From: Porodaedalea pini
Taxonomy: Eukaryota; Basidiomycota; Agaricomycetes; Hymenochaetales; Hymenochaetaceae
Direction of reading: 5' to 3'
Assembly (NCBI GenBank): GCA_002794775.1
Contig: NBAY01000049.1
Span: 124,001-188,000, forward strand
DNA length: 64,000 bases
In this document: one piece after another, positions 43,855-55,263 of the stretch
Layout: every line of letters starts with the position of its first letter
Numbering within the stretch: the first letter of the stretch is position 1
The notes under the pieces: model-generated
Told to the model about the DNA's origin: nothing
The model's database searches: none
What the model saw: only the letters and a program-made list of their open reading frames with translations
Program-made: the position numbers and the translations under genes

Positions 43855-46092
43855 CTAATAGGGAGACTTGTAGTTGCGGTGAGCTGGGCACTCCGATGAC
43901 CTTGCGCTGTGATTGCCCTGGCAGTTAATGCAATGGGCGAAGTGTTCGCATTGGAGGTTGTTGGATGCCGTGCATGGAGCACATTTCGCGACATGTACGG
44001 CAGTCCGGTGGGGCTCAGAGCAGATCGCGCAGCGAGCTACTGAACGACATTTCAATGCAGTGTGTCCCAAGCGATGACAGTTATTGCATTGGTTGATGGT
44101 AGGGCGGGCTTTCATCTCCTCAAGGTGGCGGATGACGCCGAACACTGGGACAGACCTGTTATTGTGAAGGAAAAAATGGTCAAAACAGAGGCAAGAATCG
44201 TCCTTAAGGACAACAGAAACATTGCAATAGTCTCGTTGGTTGAGGCGCTCAATGGAGGACATGAAGCGGGGCGGGAACATAAACTCGTAACCTTCGAATT
44301 GTGGGAGCGCGGAGATTTCATCGGTTAGATCCTTCTCCGAATAAATGAGATTGGTGTCCTTGTCGAATACAGGAACGCCAGGGATGACCATTTTGAATTG
44401 AGGTGAAGGGGTGAATGCTCTTGCCCCAGAGATGTTGATGATGCGGTTGAGCTGAGTGACTAGGGCGCTGTACTGTGCATCGAAATCAGAGCGAATGTTA
44501 GCTAAAGCAATTAGGAGATTGCTGTTAGACGTGTATTCCACGTTAAGAATTACGAGATGTTTGAAAAGCGGGTTGCCTTTGAGACCCTCACGTACTGTAT
44601 TTTTCACCAAGATGGTAGAAGGATGAATGGCAAGATCGCCTGGGAGTGAGAAAAAGATACGGCGAACGTTATGAACGCGTGTGTTCACCGATCCATTAGA
44701 CCGGTTAATTGGGACGGTTGAGACTTCCCCTTGGGGGTTCTGTTCCGTGATTCGGGTGACTTTAGTAGGGACTGTTTTGGGTTTCTTTTGGGCGACCTTG
44801 GCGTACGAAACCGTGGTGAAGCCTTCCTGATCGACTCCGACTGATTTGACCGCTGGATGATAAATTGTGGTCTGTGATCCACGAGGAGCGTTGTGGGCTG
44901 AATGAGTGTATCCATCCGGTGTGATGATGGTACCCTCTGTAGTCATGCGGTAGCCGGAACCCGGGATGCGGGTTTTGGCGATGGCGGCTGCATATTCTGA
45001 TTTTCCATTTTTCGGGGTCTGAACGTGCTGTTTAGCAATAGGGCCTGGAGGAGGGAATTTGGGATCGTGTACAAAACGAACACCAATTGGGTCGGGTAGG
45101 ATTTTATTCTGTTTATTTATGTTAGTGTTAGCAGGGACCGGACGCTGGACTGAAGAAGCAGAGGCATCAGAAAGCTGTTTTTCAATTGTGTTAGTTTTTT
45201 CAGAGATGGAAGAAACAACGGCGGAAAGATGCTGAATGGATCTGGACATAGAGTGCATAGTGTCTGTGATTTCCTGATCGCGAATGGTTTGGCTGTTAAC
45301 ATAAATGTTTTCAAAAACGTGTTTAAACGATGGTGAGTGGATGCAAAAAGTGGAATGAAAGGCTTCCAGACTCTTGTTGGCCGAGTTCTGGAGTGATGTC
45401 TGATCATCCAAGGTATTGGACTTATTAATCCAGGATACCAGGTTAGAGCCAATGTTGGCGAGAATGGATCCGGCCCGATTAGGGTCGTCATACCAGGGCT
45501 TCTCGGAAGACCATGTGGGTTGCGAAATGAGCATGTTTATCGTACTGATGGTATCCTTAGTAAGGTCCGCAAAAGAACGGTTGACATTCTCGGCAATCTC
45601 CGGATCATATTGTTCATCGATAGGGACCATATCTTGGTCGACCTGAGGAGCTTGGCTGTTCTGAGCGTCTGGGATGTACAGGTCATCGTCGTCCATAGCA
45701 TCATTGTCGATGCGGGCAGGGGGGGGTAGGGATCGATGTTCCTCCTCGGAGTTCGACCGATTAAGCGTATTCTGCGACTCGATATCAGGGGTAGGGGGAA
45801 GGTCCCCTTGTTTACGAAGTTTGGCGGCGTGTTCGTCCGCCTCGACATCGGGTGACCAGTTCGCACGATTCACTTGTACATGGTCGCAAACGGAGTCGTT
45901 GTGGTTGTAGGTCTTGTTGCGACCACAAATGGCACATAACTTGGCGGTCCCGCTAACACACTGGTGACTGTGATAGGGGAGATCCTATTTACACTCCTCA
46001 CACTTGGTGGGGTCCTTGGGATTGACAAGGGAACGAAGAGACTTTGTCTTGTGCAGAGAGGCTTTTGCTCTGGTCAACATTTTGTTGTCCAT
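43855..46092 (-). pseudogene. LINE B ORF1 (RNA-binding, zinc knuckles), one stop
   Basis: The ATG at 46092 starts MDNKMLTRAKASLHKTK. The frame reaches 43855 with a single in-frame TAG at 45985-45987, after KCEECK. Reading through the stop gives a Cys/His-rich N-terminal cluster (CEEC, CVSGTAKLCAIC, HNDSVCDH). The C-terminus carries CNNCHRLGHTALKC (CX2CX4HX4C), CAICSEPH and CINCQGNHSARSSEC. LINE ORF1 products of this kind bind the element RNA. Length would be 745 aa with the stop read through; from an internal start it could still give most of the protein. Confidence 0.85.
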
Positions 46093-46151
46093 AGTGAAGA
46101 GAGGGTACGAGAAAGATTGCTGAAAGATTTTCCCACGATGTATGATGATGG

Positions 46152-46769
46152 TAAGGTAGACGAAAGTTAAACTCAACAAGCCATTGTCACGTCACTGTCA
46201 CAAACCCTGAACCCTGAGCCTTTCCCATTTGGAATGATCAGTGGCCAAAATTTAGCCAGGAGAAAAAGTTGGTTCATGGACCTTGGATTATTTTTCAACA
46301 AGGAAGCAGGCATGCTTTCTGTGCCCTTCTACAATATTCTAAATGTGATCACAACATAGCTAGAGGCTCTGAAGACCTCCAAAATAAACTTACTATATGT
46401 GGTTTATGACTAACACATTCGGCTAAATGATGACATAATAAATTTCTATATTTAGAATGATCGGTGCGGCCAAAAGTGAGATTCAAAAAGTTCAAATTTT
46501 TCTCAAAGCATGGAAATGGTATGTACACAATCCTGGGTGTTTAGGAAAAATAAACTTCTTTGCCCTACTAATCCCCAATATTTGATAATTAAAAATCTAA
46601 GACCACAGAGTTGTAGTTATGGACATCCTCTAGACTTCTGTGGAGACAAAATATGTGTTTGATCCATCGTGTTGAGGAGTATGCTCATCATTGTGAGCAC
46701 CCGGATCCAGCAAGTGAGGTTTGAATCACGTGCATCACAGCTAGTCGAGTTTAACTTTCGTCTACCTTA
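46152..46769. mobile_element. 618-bp MITE-like element with inverted repeats
   Basis: The first 23 bases (46152-46174, TAAGGTAGACGAAAG...) recur exactly inverted at 46747-46769. Both outer ends are TA, fitting a TA target duplication around 21-bp inverted repeats. No coding capacity. It abuts the 5' untranslated region of LINE B, so it may have inserted in LINE B's upstream sequence or next to it. Not related to the foldback family. Confidence 0.65.
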
Positions 46770-47100
46770 GGAAAGAAGAAAGTGCTGGCTCTAAGCGAGG
46801 CCGGTCCTCTGCAACTTGAACTTACCTGACGATCTCTTATTTTTTGTTGCAAGTCGAGGCAATACCTTCACTTCTCACATCTGAGCTTATTGGAGGGCCC
46901 ATATTTGTTGACGTTCCCCAAGGGCTAAGGCCGGCGTCATAAACTGAAGTGCTGCAAAATCTAATCTGTTGCGATCTTGCCTTTCATAGTACCCAATCGC
47001 AAGTCTAAGCCTATCATCTCAGAGTAACTTTCGTCAAGTTGGTTTGTTGGCGGAACTCTCATTGTACTGTGGCCTGGGAGACATCCACAAGCCGTCTGCG
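46770..47100. other. Upstream region of the next gene
   Basis: No open frame of note; likely promoter and 5' untranslated region of the gene starting at 47101. Confidence 0.4.
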
Positions 47101-48974
47101 ATGCCCAAGAAATTCAAGCGGATCACATATGAGAAGGACAACGATGACCATTACGTAGTGGTGTTGAATCCTTGGGCCAACGGGTTTGAGAAACCAAGAA
47201 TGCAAACACAAATTGACTGGATTGGAGCGTGGCTTAGGATTGCTTTCCGCAAGCCGATCGAGAAAAACATTGTCAAAAATATATACACCATGGACACCGT
47301 AAGTCAGATGCTTCATGCTGCCGCCTATCACTGACCAAAGCGAAAGAGGGATGAAATCATAGCGAAGATCAGCCTCTCCGTTGATATAGAAATGGGGTTA
47401 GGCGTCCATAGGTGGAGAGATTTTATGGAGCGCGAGCATATGGATAGGATAAAACAGCAAACCCATGGCAGAAGTTCGCACGTCCCACCAGCTCTTCGTT
47501 CGCGTACTAACAAATTGAAATGTGTAAATTTCGCACCATGCAGTTGACCTTTCGGACAAAGTCTCACACATATTCGTGTACAACTGGAGCTCGAATGGTG
47601 ACCCAGCTGAACGTGAGCTGATTTTCATTCAGATGATCATCCGCTGCTTCAAACCATTTACGCCTCTTTTCTTGAGCCAGGTCAATGGAAAGAGTGGTTT
47701 CCGAGACAAGACGACATACCTCAGAATATCATGGTGAAGATGCAGTATCCAGATCCCGAGTGGTCTGAAATTCCTCCCGTGGATGCTAGGCTGCGGAGTC
47801 TTCTGATACCCATGCCGAGCATGCCGGATACGAGCTATAGTCGAACTCCGAGTGCAACACCAAGCAGAGTCACAGATTCTCGCGAGCGGGGTCCTTCGTT
47901 CTCTGACACAAACCCTCTAGACCAATCTCATGAACAGGAGACAAAACCCGGTAGAGGCGATGTGCAGGCAGAACGCCACCAGGGCAGTCCAGGAGATCCC
48001 AGCACAGCTCCGAGAGCCAGTGATCCGGCGACCGCGTTCGCACCTTATCAACCTCCGATGCATCTGCAATCGCGGTCTATTCAGTCTCAGTCAGACCAAA
48101 GCTCCGACGATAACGGGCCTGCCCTTGGGCCTAGCAAAGTGGATAAGTTAGACCCTTACGAGGAAGGTGAGAGTATTCAGAACTGCCGCCCGAAGTTCAA
48201 TTTTCATTTTTGAACATTACAGAAGACGCTTTACGAGCGAAACTCGGCCCATCATCGGTGAAGCAAGAAATACTCGACGGTACGTTCTTCTCGTACACTG
48301 TGATATAGACATATTTAACGTGCCGTAAGAAGGCGTCTCTCATGGGTCGCGAGGTTAGTTTTCTTTCAATTTTCCAATTACAAACAGTTCTCCTATCCGA
48401 AAATTTTCAGCTGTTAAAGCAGAGGCGGAAGACATAAAGCCGGACGTGCGCAATGCGGGTAAGTGCAGCCATCGATCTGTTCCTCCCAGATTGTCTGATT
48501 CACGCTCGGAAGAATATCGGCCGTCGAATTCGCTAACGGCTGCTATTTCACAACTGCAAGATGGCGAAGACTCTCCAGAGCCTGATGATCAGAAACCCAT
48601 AATCAAGAATGAAGGTTCGCCTTACACGAATCTTGAGACATCCTTGGCTTACACTTGAATTAGACTACACTCCTACAAGTGCGTTGCTAGGTGCTATGGC
48701 CCAGTACTCGGCCATATCGTCCCGCGACGCAGGTTTGGGTCTACGCATACTCTCGCAAATTTTGCACCTTTCAAAATTTCCTTTCTTTTTAGATAGCACT
48801 GGGAATTCTAAGCGACACCTCGAAAAAAACCTCAATGCAACTATTAAGGTCGAATCGTCTGGTACTGAGTACTTTGTATTTATAAGGAAATTCGCTGATT
48901 CCGAACTTTCAAGAATCGCGGACTATTAAGAGGATAAAGATGGAAGCGACTACCTCATCATGATAGAAGTATAG
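47101..48974 (+). CDS. Uncharacterised agaric protein with phase-1 small exons
   Basis: Exon 1 47101-47298 (MPKKFKRITYEKDNDDHYVV, then LNPWANGFEKPRMQTQIDWI). A middle exon near 47544-47630 reads DLSDKVSHIFVYNWSSNG. A large exon to 48166 contains DDHPLLQTIYASFLEPGQW and a Ser/Pro/Asp-rich stretch. Then come 48223-48279, 48330-48353, 48411-48614, 48664-48732, 48793-48861 and 48931-48974 (stop TAG), all phase 1 at both junctions. The join between RELIF and DDHPLL appears to need a one-base shift, so the gene may be damaged or the exon plan incomplete there. Four of the small exons hold a psi-K-x-E/D word (VKQE, VKAE, IKPD, IKNE, IKVE), the consensus for SUMO attachment. Function unknown. Confidence 0.55.
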
Positions 48975-49487
48975 CCATTGCGCAGACATAGCAATCCTGT
49001 GTTGTTTCCTTGATCTCAGTGGACCAAATTGAGAAGACACTGCCGTCTTCATTTACCTTTCTATTTCCGCAAACGATCACACGTCTCCGTGAGCTTCGTA
49101 CTGCCATGGTCACAATGGTATACTCAGTATTCACGTTCTCTACCCGCTTTCCGTGGGACAAATATCTCGCTCTGAATGAAAAGCTTAAGTTAGGGTTGTC
49201 TCGATGGGGCTGCGGTCGTTCTAAACGGCCGTGATGAAAAGCACGTTGAAGACTCGATGCTTTATCAATATCACTCCTCTCCCCACGTTCTTCCCGTCTG
49301 GATGCAGCGCAGCAATTCCCAAAACTTTAATGTGAATACTACCTCTGAACACTCCTGCTCCGCATTGAATCAAGCCATCTTTCTCACAGTTGTTAAACTC
49401 AGGTACATATTAAAACACCCAACGTCGTCTCGAGAGGGGCTGCCCTTCCTCGTCTTTCGCTCCTCTCTATATTCTTTGCGAAGTCCA
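48975..49487. other. Intergenic, nothing recognised
   Basis: Short frames only; includes the upstream region of the next gene. Confidence 0.4.
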
Positions 49488-50740
49488 ATGGAGCGAAGCC
49501 TTGAATGCGAGATATACCAGTCGGAACTCAGGAAACTTCGAAGAGGTGTGCCTCTGTACGATCCCAAGCCGCCAGGAGGTTATCATGTCCATATCGGAGA
49601 CGTGGGACACATCCAGAACGGCCAATTTCAGTCAGTCTTCAACGCATTCTCAGACTCGGACGAAACCCAGGCTTTGAACCGAGACAATTGTACTCCGGAG
49701 GGTTTTTATCGCATGTCACCCGAGTACACAACGACCATTGAAGGCACGCGTGTTGTCGCGGGTTCCGTCTTCAAAACGATCGATTCCCAATCATTAGAGA
49801 GCGATATCGGTCTGAAGTTATGGTGAGAGACTGCACAGTTTCTCAGCTTGTTCCGTTGGATTCATTCCGTATCCAACTGTGATAGGTCAAGTGCACCAGC
49901 TAGTGCGGGAGTGCAATTATCTCTTTCACATACGAAGGAGTGTGGCGCTCTTCTTTCTATCAGACACAGCGCGCTATCCACGTCTGCACGGAGTAGATGG
50001 AATTTCAAACTTTACATGCTAACACACTACAAGTCGTGGTTCAGCTTCATACGGATAGGTTGGGCCGGGACGTCAGGCTGCAGGACATCATGTTTGTTAC
50101 AGACTGCCAACTCACTGCAGACTGGGCTACAGGTGTTTTTGACTCAAAGCGCATCTCGCGAAGAAGCTCGACTCAGTCTCATGGAAACCTTTCGTGCTAG
50201 TTTCTCTACAGCACGGAGAACTTCCGTCAACATTCCAATCCGTTACGGCCCTGACCCTGACACAACCCTCGCTTTGCTTCAAAATCGAAACCGGATTCGA
50301 AACGACGAGGTCGCGCTTGTCGGAGAAAACGAAGTTCATAGAGATCAATGCATTTTGTCAAATGCTTTTTGGGTAAAGGAACGCCCCTTACTTGGGATTA
50401 AAATGAAGGCAGCCGCGGAGCCGAAGACTCTGGACATGGATAGAGATGCCGATAGTCTACCAAAGGTTCTCTCTACCGATTCATGGCTTGACTCGGATGA
50501 AGATGAAGATAAATATGTCAGTACCTCAATGCAACGTTCGCAGTGTTTCTTCTCTGATATACAACTCACAGAAGGAAGAGCCACACGAGTTTGCATTGAA
50601 CACCATCCTAGAAGTCAGCCATCGATGCCTTACACTGAAACAAAAGCTTTATAACTCAATATTGATGATAGCACTCAAACGCAGACGTAGCTATCGTGCA
50701 TGAATCAGATGTCTACGCTCTCGCAGAGGTTTGTTCAACG
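49488..50740 (+). pseudogene. Agaric hypothetical protein, probably frameshifted
   Basis: Exon 1 49488-49822 starts MERSLECEIYQSELRKLRRG and continues VPLYDPKPPGGYHVHIGDVG. Exon 2 starts at 49886 (SLSHTKECGALLSIR, LYMLTHYKSWFSF). These match, from memory, a large agaric family with 'RRGyPLw.Pep......vrIGDVG' and '..GAiL.l........Yi..hy.sW..F'. At about 50045 the homologous reading jumps to the next frame (HTDRLGRDVRLQDIMFVTDC) and near 50135 it jumps back (LTQSASREEARLSLMETF). The family's end motif is recognisable: HRDQCILSNAFWVKERPLLG, then LNTILE...DVAIVHESDVYALAE after a probable intron (about 50617-50685). Two compensating shifts suggest a pseudogene or two sequencing errors. Function of the family unknown. 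Confidence 0.55.
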
Positions 50741-52335
50741 CCAGCATCCTTGAATTCTGAAAACTTACATGTCGATTTCGCAGGCGATAGGATACAGATT
50801 TGTGAGGCCGCTGGATCTATCCCAACTGCGGTATGAAGGGGCCGAAGTTAATGTTGTCACAGAGCATGACCCATCCTGGGGAAAGATAGGTTTGATCAGA
50901 AATTCCAGTCTTATTGTTACAAGCGTAGCTTATTTCGGCTTCGATTCGCAGTGGGATCTCTGAAGCATAAAGATAGTGACTTAGATGCAGAGCCAGAAGA
51001 GCGTCCTTCAATGGACGACATTGTTATTCACTTGAAGGGCCTTTCGCAGGAAGAGAGGGCGCTACTCGCAGAAGACCCCACTGCATCTGAAAAATTACCG
51101 ACTGCAAAGAAAAGCGGACTATTGTGAGCTGATAGTTCTCGTGCATTGTTATGCTTCCATTAATATTGATCAGAACCTATATATCAGTTCTCGCTTCCTG
51201 GGGTAGTGCTTCTGTACTCTCTTCCCTGCTCGCTTTCATATCATGTTGTCCCTGGGATTGATGTTCGGTGTATATGATATCTGGCAGACCTCTTGACCTC
51301 TGCCCTCTGAAGTATGTCCGGAATGTGTATTTGTAATTATCTACCCCTTGTCCCTTTTCATTTACATTTGACGCACTGCGCAGCCTACACGAATCAATTA
51401 CGTTTCCCGTCCTTAGTTCATGACCGCGTATAGTATCTCCTGATGCTTCATACAGCAGTTTATACATGACTCAGTTTTTCGGCTTCGAATGTTCGGGAAA
51501 GTCATGGCCAACTGTTGCTTCAGGGATGTACGTAAATGCATTCCGAGTCCGAGCCTTCAAGTCTCTGCTAGACAAACAAGACATAAAAATAAAGATGACC
51601 CCTCTCGCCACTGCTCACAGGTGTATGTGACATTAATAGAATTGCGCATCACTCGAGACCCTATAAGATTGCAACTCCGCAGCAACTCCGACTCGATGCA
51701 TGAGTCGCGTCGCGACGCGTCGACCCTCCTGTTATTGGCTGCAATACTCTATTATATTGTTACTCACTACATGTGCTCTCCTCGCTCAAGGTGAACCACC
51801 GAAAACCTGCGTTTCTGATGCTCTGCATCTTCAAAGGTACCTGCCAGTCATTGCTACTTGTCCACTCGTGCTGTATTTTGACCTCGAAATTGTATGGCGC
51901 GGAGTTCTTGTGTTTGAAATATGTGCGTGCCTCACCTCCGCTTCATCTCCGCTGGTTTGATACTCATGCGGCGCGGAGTACTAGTAGAGATGCGTCTAAG
52001 TCTTGCCTGCTCAAGCACCGCGCTTGCCTCGCTAAATAAATTGCGGTGATCGGCAGACCCTGAATGGTATGTCGGTCCGGCATCGGCTGCAATAATGTGC
52101 AATTCGTTTTTTTATTTATTTCATTTCTCATTTCCTCTCATAAATTTGCTAAAATAATTTATATTGGAAGCAGAAATATAAAGCTCTGCAAATCCGGAAG
52201 GTCAAAGAAACAGAGTAAGAAACTACGGTGGTTGCGAAGTAGATACTGAATTGTTGGAAGCGGTCGTTGGGCGTCAAGCCGAGCGCTTGCCGGCCATATT
52301 CACAGCCTTCGTGTTAGCCGAGTTTCCTTTCTTCA
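50741..52335. other. Gap without a recognised gene
   Basis: A frame at 50769-50963 could be an extra 3' exon of the preceding gene (donor near 50730, acceptor TTTCGCAG near 50784), but it is not supported by family similarity. The rest has only short frames and includes the promoter of the membrane-protein gene. Confidence 0.35.
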
Positions 52336-54542
52336 ATGATCACCGAGAGCTGCTGCCATCTTCATGTCCTTCTTCTCCTCGTCTCCCTCTCTCTGTCTGC
52401 ATCATCGTCCTTGGTGACTTCGGCGAGCAAGCGCGTGCGTATGTCAGCCCCTCAGCGGAGTGAGCGATCGGTACGCGTACACTTCCTCGGTTTATGACAG
52501 TGTCGATCACTCATGCTGGCACGCTTAATCTTATATTTAAACGCCTGCAGGTCGTCACTGTCGATGTTACCGTCGAAAATACAGATGGGCCGGACACAGG
52601 CCATGTCGTTCTCGGCGTGCTGGGTGGGCTCGCACTTGTTTTATTCCTCGTCGCCATCCTCGTCCCTATCATCCGCTGGCGGAAGCGCAGCGGGTCGTCC
52701 ACGCAGAGCCGCGCGAGCTCGCGGCGCACGCACACGCGCATCGTTTCGGAGTATAACCAAGATGCGGTCGCACCGCTGCTAGAGGAGCAGCCGGGCGGGA
52801 TGGCTGTGAACGAGGGTGCACCTATGGTCACGCAGAGCCCGCGAATGACGCCGAGTCGGCCGCCGACGGCGATGCTGAACTGGAAGATACTGCAGACGCT
52901 GCCGAATTTTGATGATGAGAGCAATGAATCATCGCTGGGCAAGCCGCTTGAGCCTGGGGAGAGGACGTTTCCTGAGGGTGACACTGGGGTGCGGCTTGTT
53001 GACGCGGACAGGAGAAGCGCTGCTCTGCCCCCTATTCCGGGATCTGACGGACCCTCTCGGGCGTCGACAATGGTCGCGACAACGACACCGACCTCGCCGC
53101 TGTTAAACGCGTTCCAAAAATCTGTAACGCCTTCAATAACCGATACATTCTCACATACAAACTCCGTCAGTACATTCCGCTATCCCTCGCTCGCTTCGTC
53201 ATCGTCAAAGAGCACGGCGCCTACATTGGAAGCACAGGCGGCCGCACAGAACACATCAAAGAACCCAGCATACACGCCTTCTCCTTCTTGGGTCCCTAAA
53301 TCACTCGTTCCAGGCTCAGAAAGCTCCGCACCGAGCGAGACGTGGTGGCGCAATCCCTCGATGCCGCCAATTCCGGAATCAGTAGGCTCAGCGTCCATTT
53401 CGTCATTTCAGCATAGGCCTGAGACAAAGAATGAGCCTCCACCGCCTGCAGCGCGTCTACGCGACTCCAATGCTAGCGCTGGGCCAAGTACAATTCGTCA
53501 CGTCCGTGGGTCGTCCGGTGAGGCGGGCACTCAAGGCTCGCTCTCCCGCTCGAGCACGCAACATACAGATCGGAGCATCACTGCTTCGCTTGTCGAGCGC
53601 GACGAGCGCCGGACGAGTACTCTGACGCACGGGACGTTCGGGCGTCACGCTTATCCAGACAGCAGAGACTCTTCGTACGCGAGACCGTCCGAAGCCGATG
53701 ACAGTGGTCTGGTATCTCCTAGTAAGCCGGAAGAGAAAACTGTGAAGCATGTAAAAAGAAGGACGTTTGATTTTCCACGCGAACCCTCGCCTCCGCTCAC
53801 GCCTGCGCCGCTCTCAGCTCCACCCCCACCACATTCGCTCCGTCCAGGCAACCCGTCCCGCTCAACGCGGCCTTCCTCACAACCCGTGCCCGACCCGCAA
53901 TCTCCGGAAGATCCGGAGCTTGAAACTGGTCCCGATGGACCATATAGCCATAACGAGGAGGCTTCAAGCTCAAGCGAACAGCTCCTCCCTTCGACGGACT
54001 TAGCACCATTGCTCCCCGAACTACCTTCCTTACCACAGCTCTCACCCCTTGCATTCGAATTCAAGCTCGACGCAGCGGCCGCCTCGCGCAGCAACAGTGC
54101 GAGCACGGAAAGTCGCAGCCGGAAGAGTGACAAAGGGAAAAGCAAGAGAAGGGGCCACGCGAAGTCGCCGTCGAAGGCGAGCACGGCGAGTGCTGTGAGC
54201 TCGGGCACGGGCTCGAAGCGCTCGTTGCGGTCGCTGGCGAGCTTCAGCTCGATACGTACCGGGTCGTCGGGGTCGCATTCCAAGTCGCGCTCGAAGTCAC
54301 GCGAGCGGGGGAAGCATAGTCGGCGCGTGACGTTCGGCGACGAGTCGAGTGCGCCTCCGGTCCCGCTCGCTGACGTGCCGAGCGATGATACTGTTTCGGA
54401 GCCGCGTGAGACTCCCCAAAGACAGGCATCGCGTCCGTTACCAACACTGCCAGCTACCCTCATCGCAGGCTATTCCGTACCGTCACCGCGTCAAGTTAGC
54501 TCTGACACTACGAGCAATGGCGGCGGTTACGACGTGCATTGA
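52336..54542 (+). CDS. Single-pass membrane protein with long Ser-rich tail
   Basis: Exon 1 52336-52434 encodes a signal peptide (MITESCCHLHVLLLLVSLSL). After a 116-bp intron, exon 2 52551-54542 continues in phase; total 696 aa. A short outer segment (VVTVDVTVENTDGPDTGH) precedes one transmembrane helix (VVLGVLGGLALVLFLVAILV), followed by basic residues (RWRKR), so the N-terminus should be outside and the tail in the cytoplasm. The tail of about 600 residues is rich in Ser, Pro, Thr and Arg, with RS-type and KSRSKSRERGK stretches near the end, and is probably disordered and phosphorylated. The layout resembles fungal wall-stress sensors, but the outer part is too short for a WSC or Mid2 domain. 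High GC content of the exon fits host genes here. Function unknown. Confidence 0.75.
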
Positions 54543-55263
54543 TTTCTTGTTCCAGTTCACATTTTTTGGTTTTCACTGTCTTGCTAACTTTCTTTGGGTA
54601 TGATATGTACTAAAATTTGTAGGTTTGCCATGGACTCTTCACGCACTCATTCACCGACCTTCGAGGCCTTGGCTAGATTCCATTCACATCGTTCTCTACT
54701 TACGCTATTATGCTCGGACAATCTGTATTTTTTTTTTTTGTATTCTTTGTCCGTATCTTATTTCCTAGATAATCGAATCCTTGAAGCTCACGATGTCGAT
54801 ATTGCAATCAATAAACGATTTCTATCCCTTCATCGAGAACAAGCTTAATATTAATGCTCTGCTTTTTTTCGGATAAGCATATCCCAAAAATGAATTTTGA
54901 ATTCCGCACGTGGGTGTGCCGATCATTTGTCCAGGTTTGGAATGAAGTAATATGCAGCTAGGACATGTGGGGCCTAGGCCGCAGCGATGACGAGCTCGCC
55001 GGCGTCACACCGTTAACGGCGAGCACAATCGGATTAACAGCGAGCTCCATAGCTTCATCGACGACCACGACCACGAGGCACGGTCACCAAGCACCGTTCT
55101 TACTCCTAAGGATCTCAGCGATATTCAGAACGACAGCAACAGCAAGCTCGCCACTGACGGAGGACGAGCACAAATCGGATCGCTCAAGGACGAGCTCCCT
55201 GGTGTTTCTTACATCAAGCACATCGATCTGAGCCACTAGCGAATACGCGATATCTCTGTTACA
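54543..55263. other. Intergenic region with upstream ORF
   Basis: Contains a 13-base T run (about 54729-54741). An ATG at 54965 opens 88 codons (MWGLGRSDDELAGVTPLTAS) that end at 55231, 32 nt before the next gene's ATG. If transcribed with that gene it would be an upstream ORF; otherwise it is chance. Confidence 0.4.

Larger units (their letters stand above)
33744..46092 (-). mobile_element. LINE B: near-complete RNase H-type LINE, split by Ty3-B
   Basis: Minus-strand element with ORF1 (46092-43855) and ORF2 (43848 to 40463, then 34190 to 33744). ORF2 encodes an APE-type endonuclease, reverse transcriptase, RNase H and a terminal zinc segment, the layout of Tad1/I-like LINEs in fungi. Only three premature stops were found in about 6 kb of coding sequence, against dozens in LINE A. 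The 5' end lies near 46.15 kb next to a MITE-like element; exact ends and target duplication were not determined. Confidence 0.9.

Noticed and set aside
46195..46230. Telomere-like wording (aaccctgaaccctgagcc)
   Set aside because: Two imperfect units inside the MITE-like element; no array.
53651..54463. 270-codon minus-strand frame
   Set aside because: Antisense shadow of the GC-rich exon of the membrane-protein gene; no motif.
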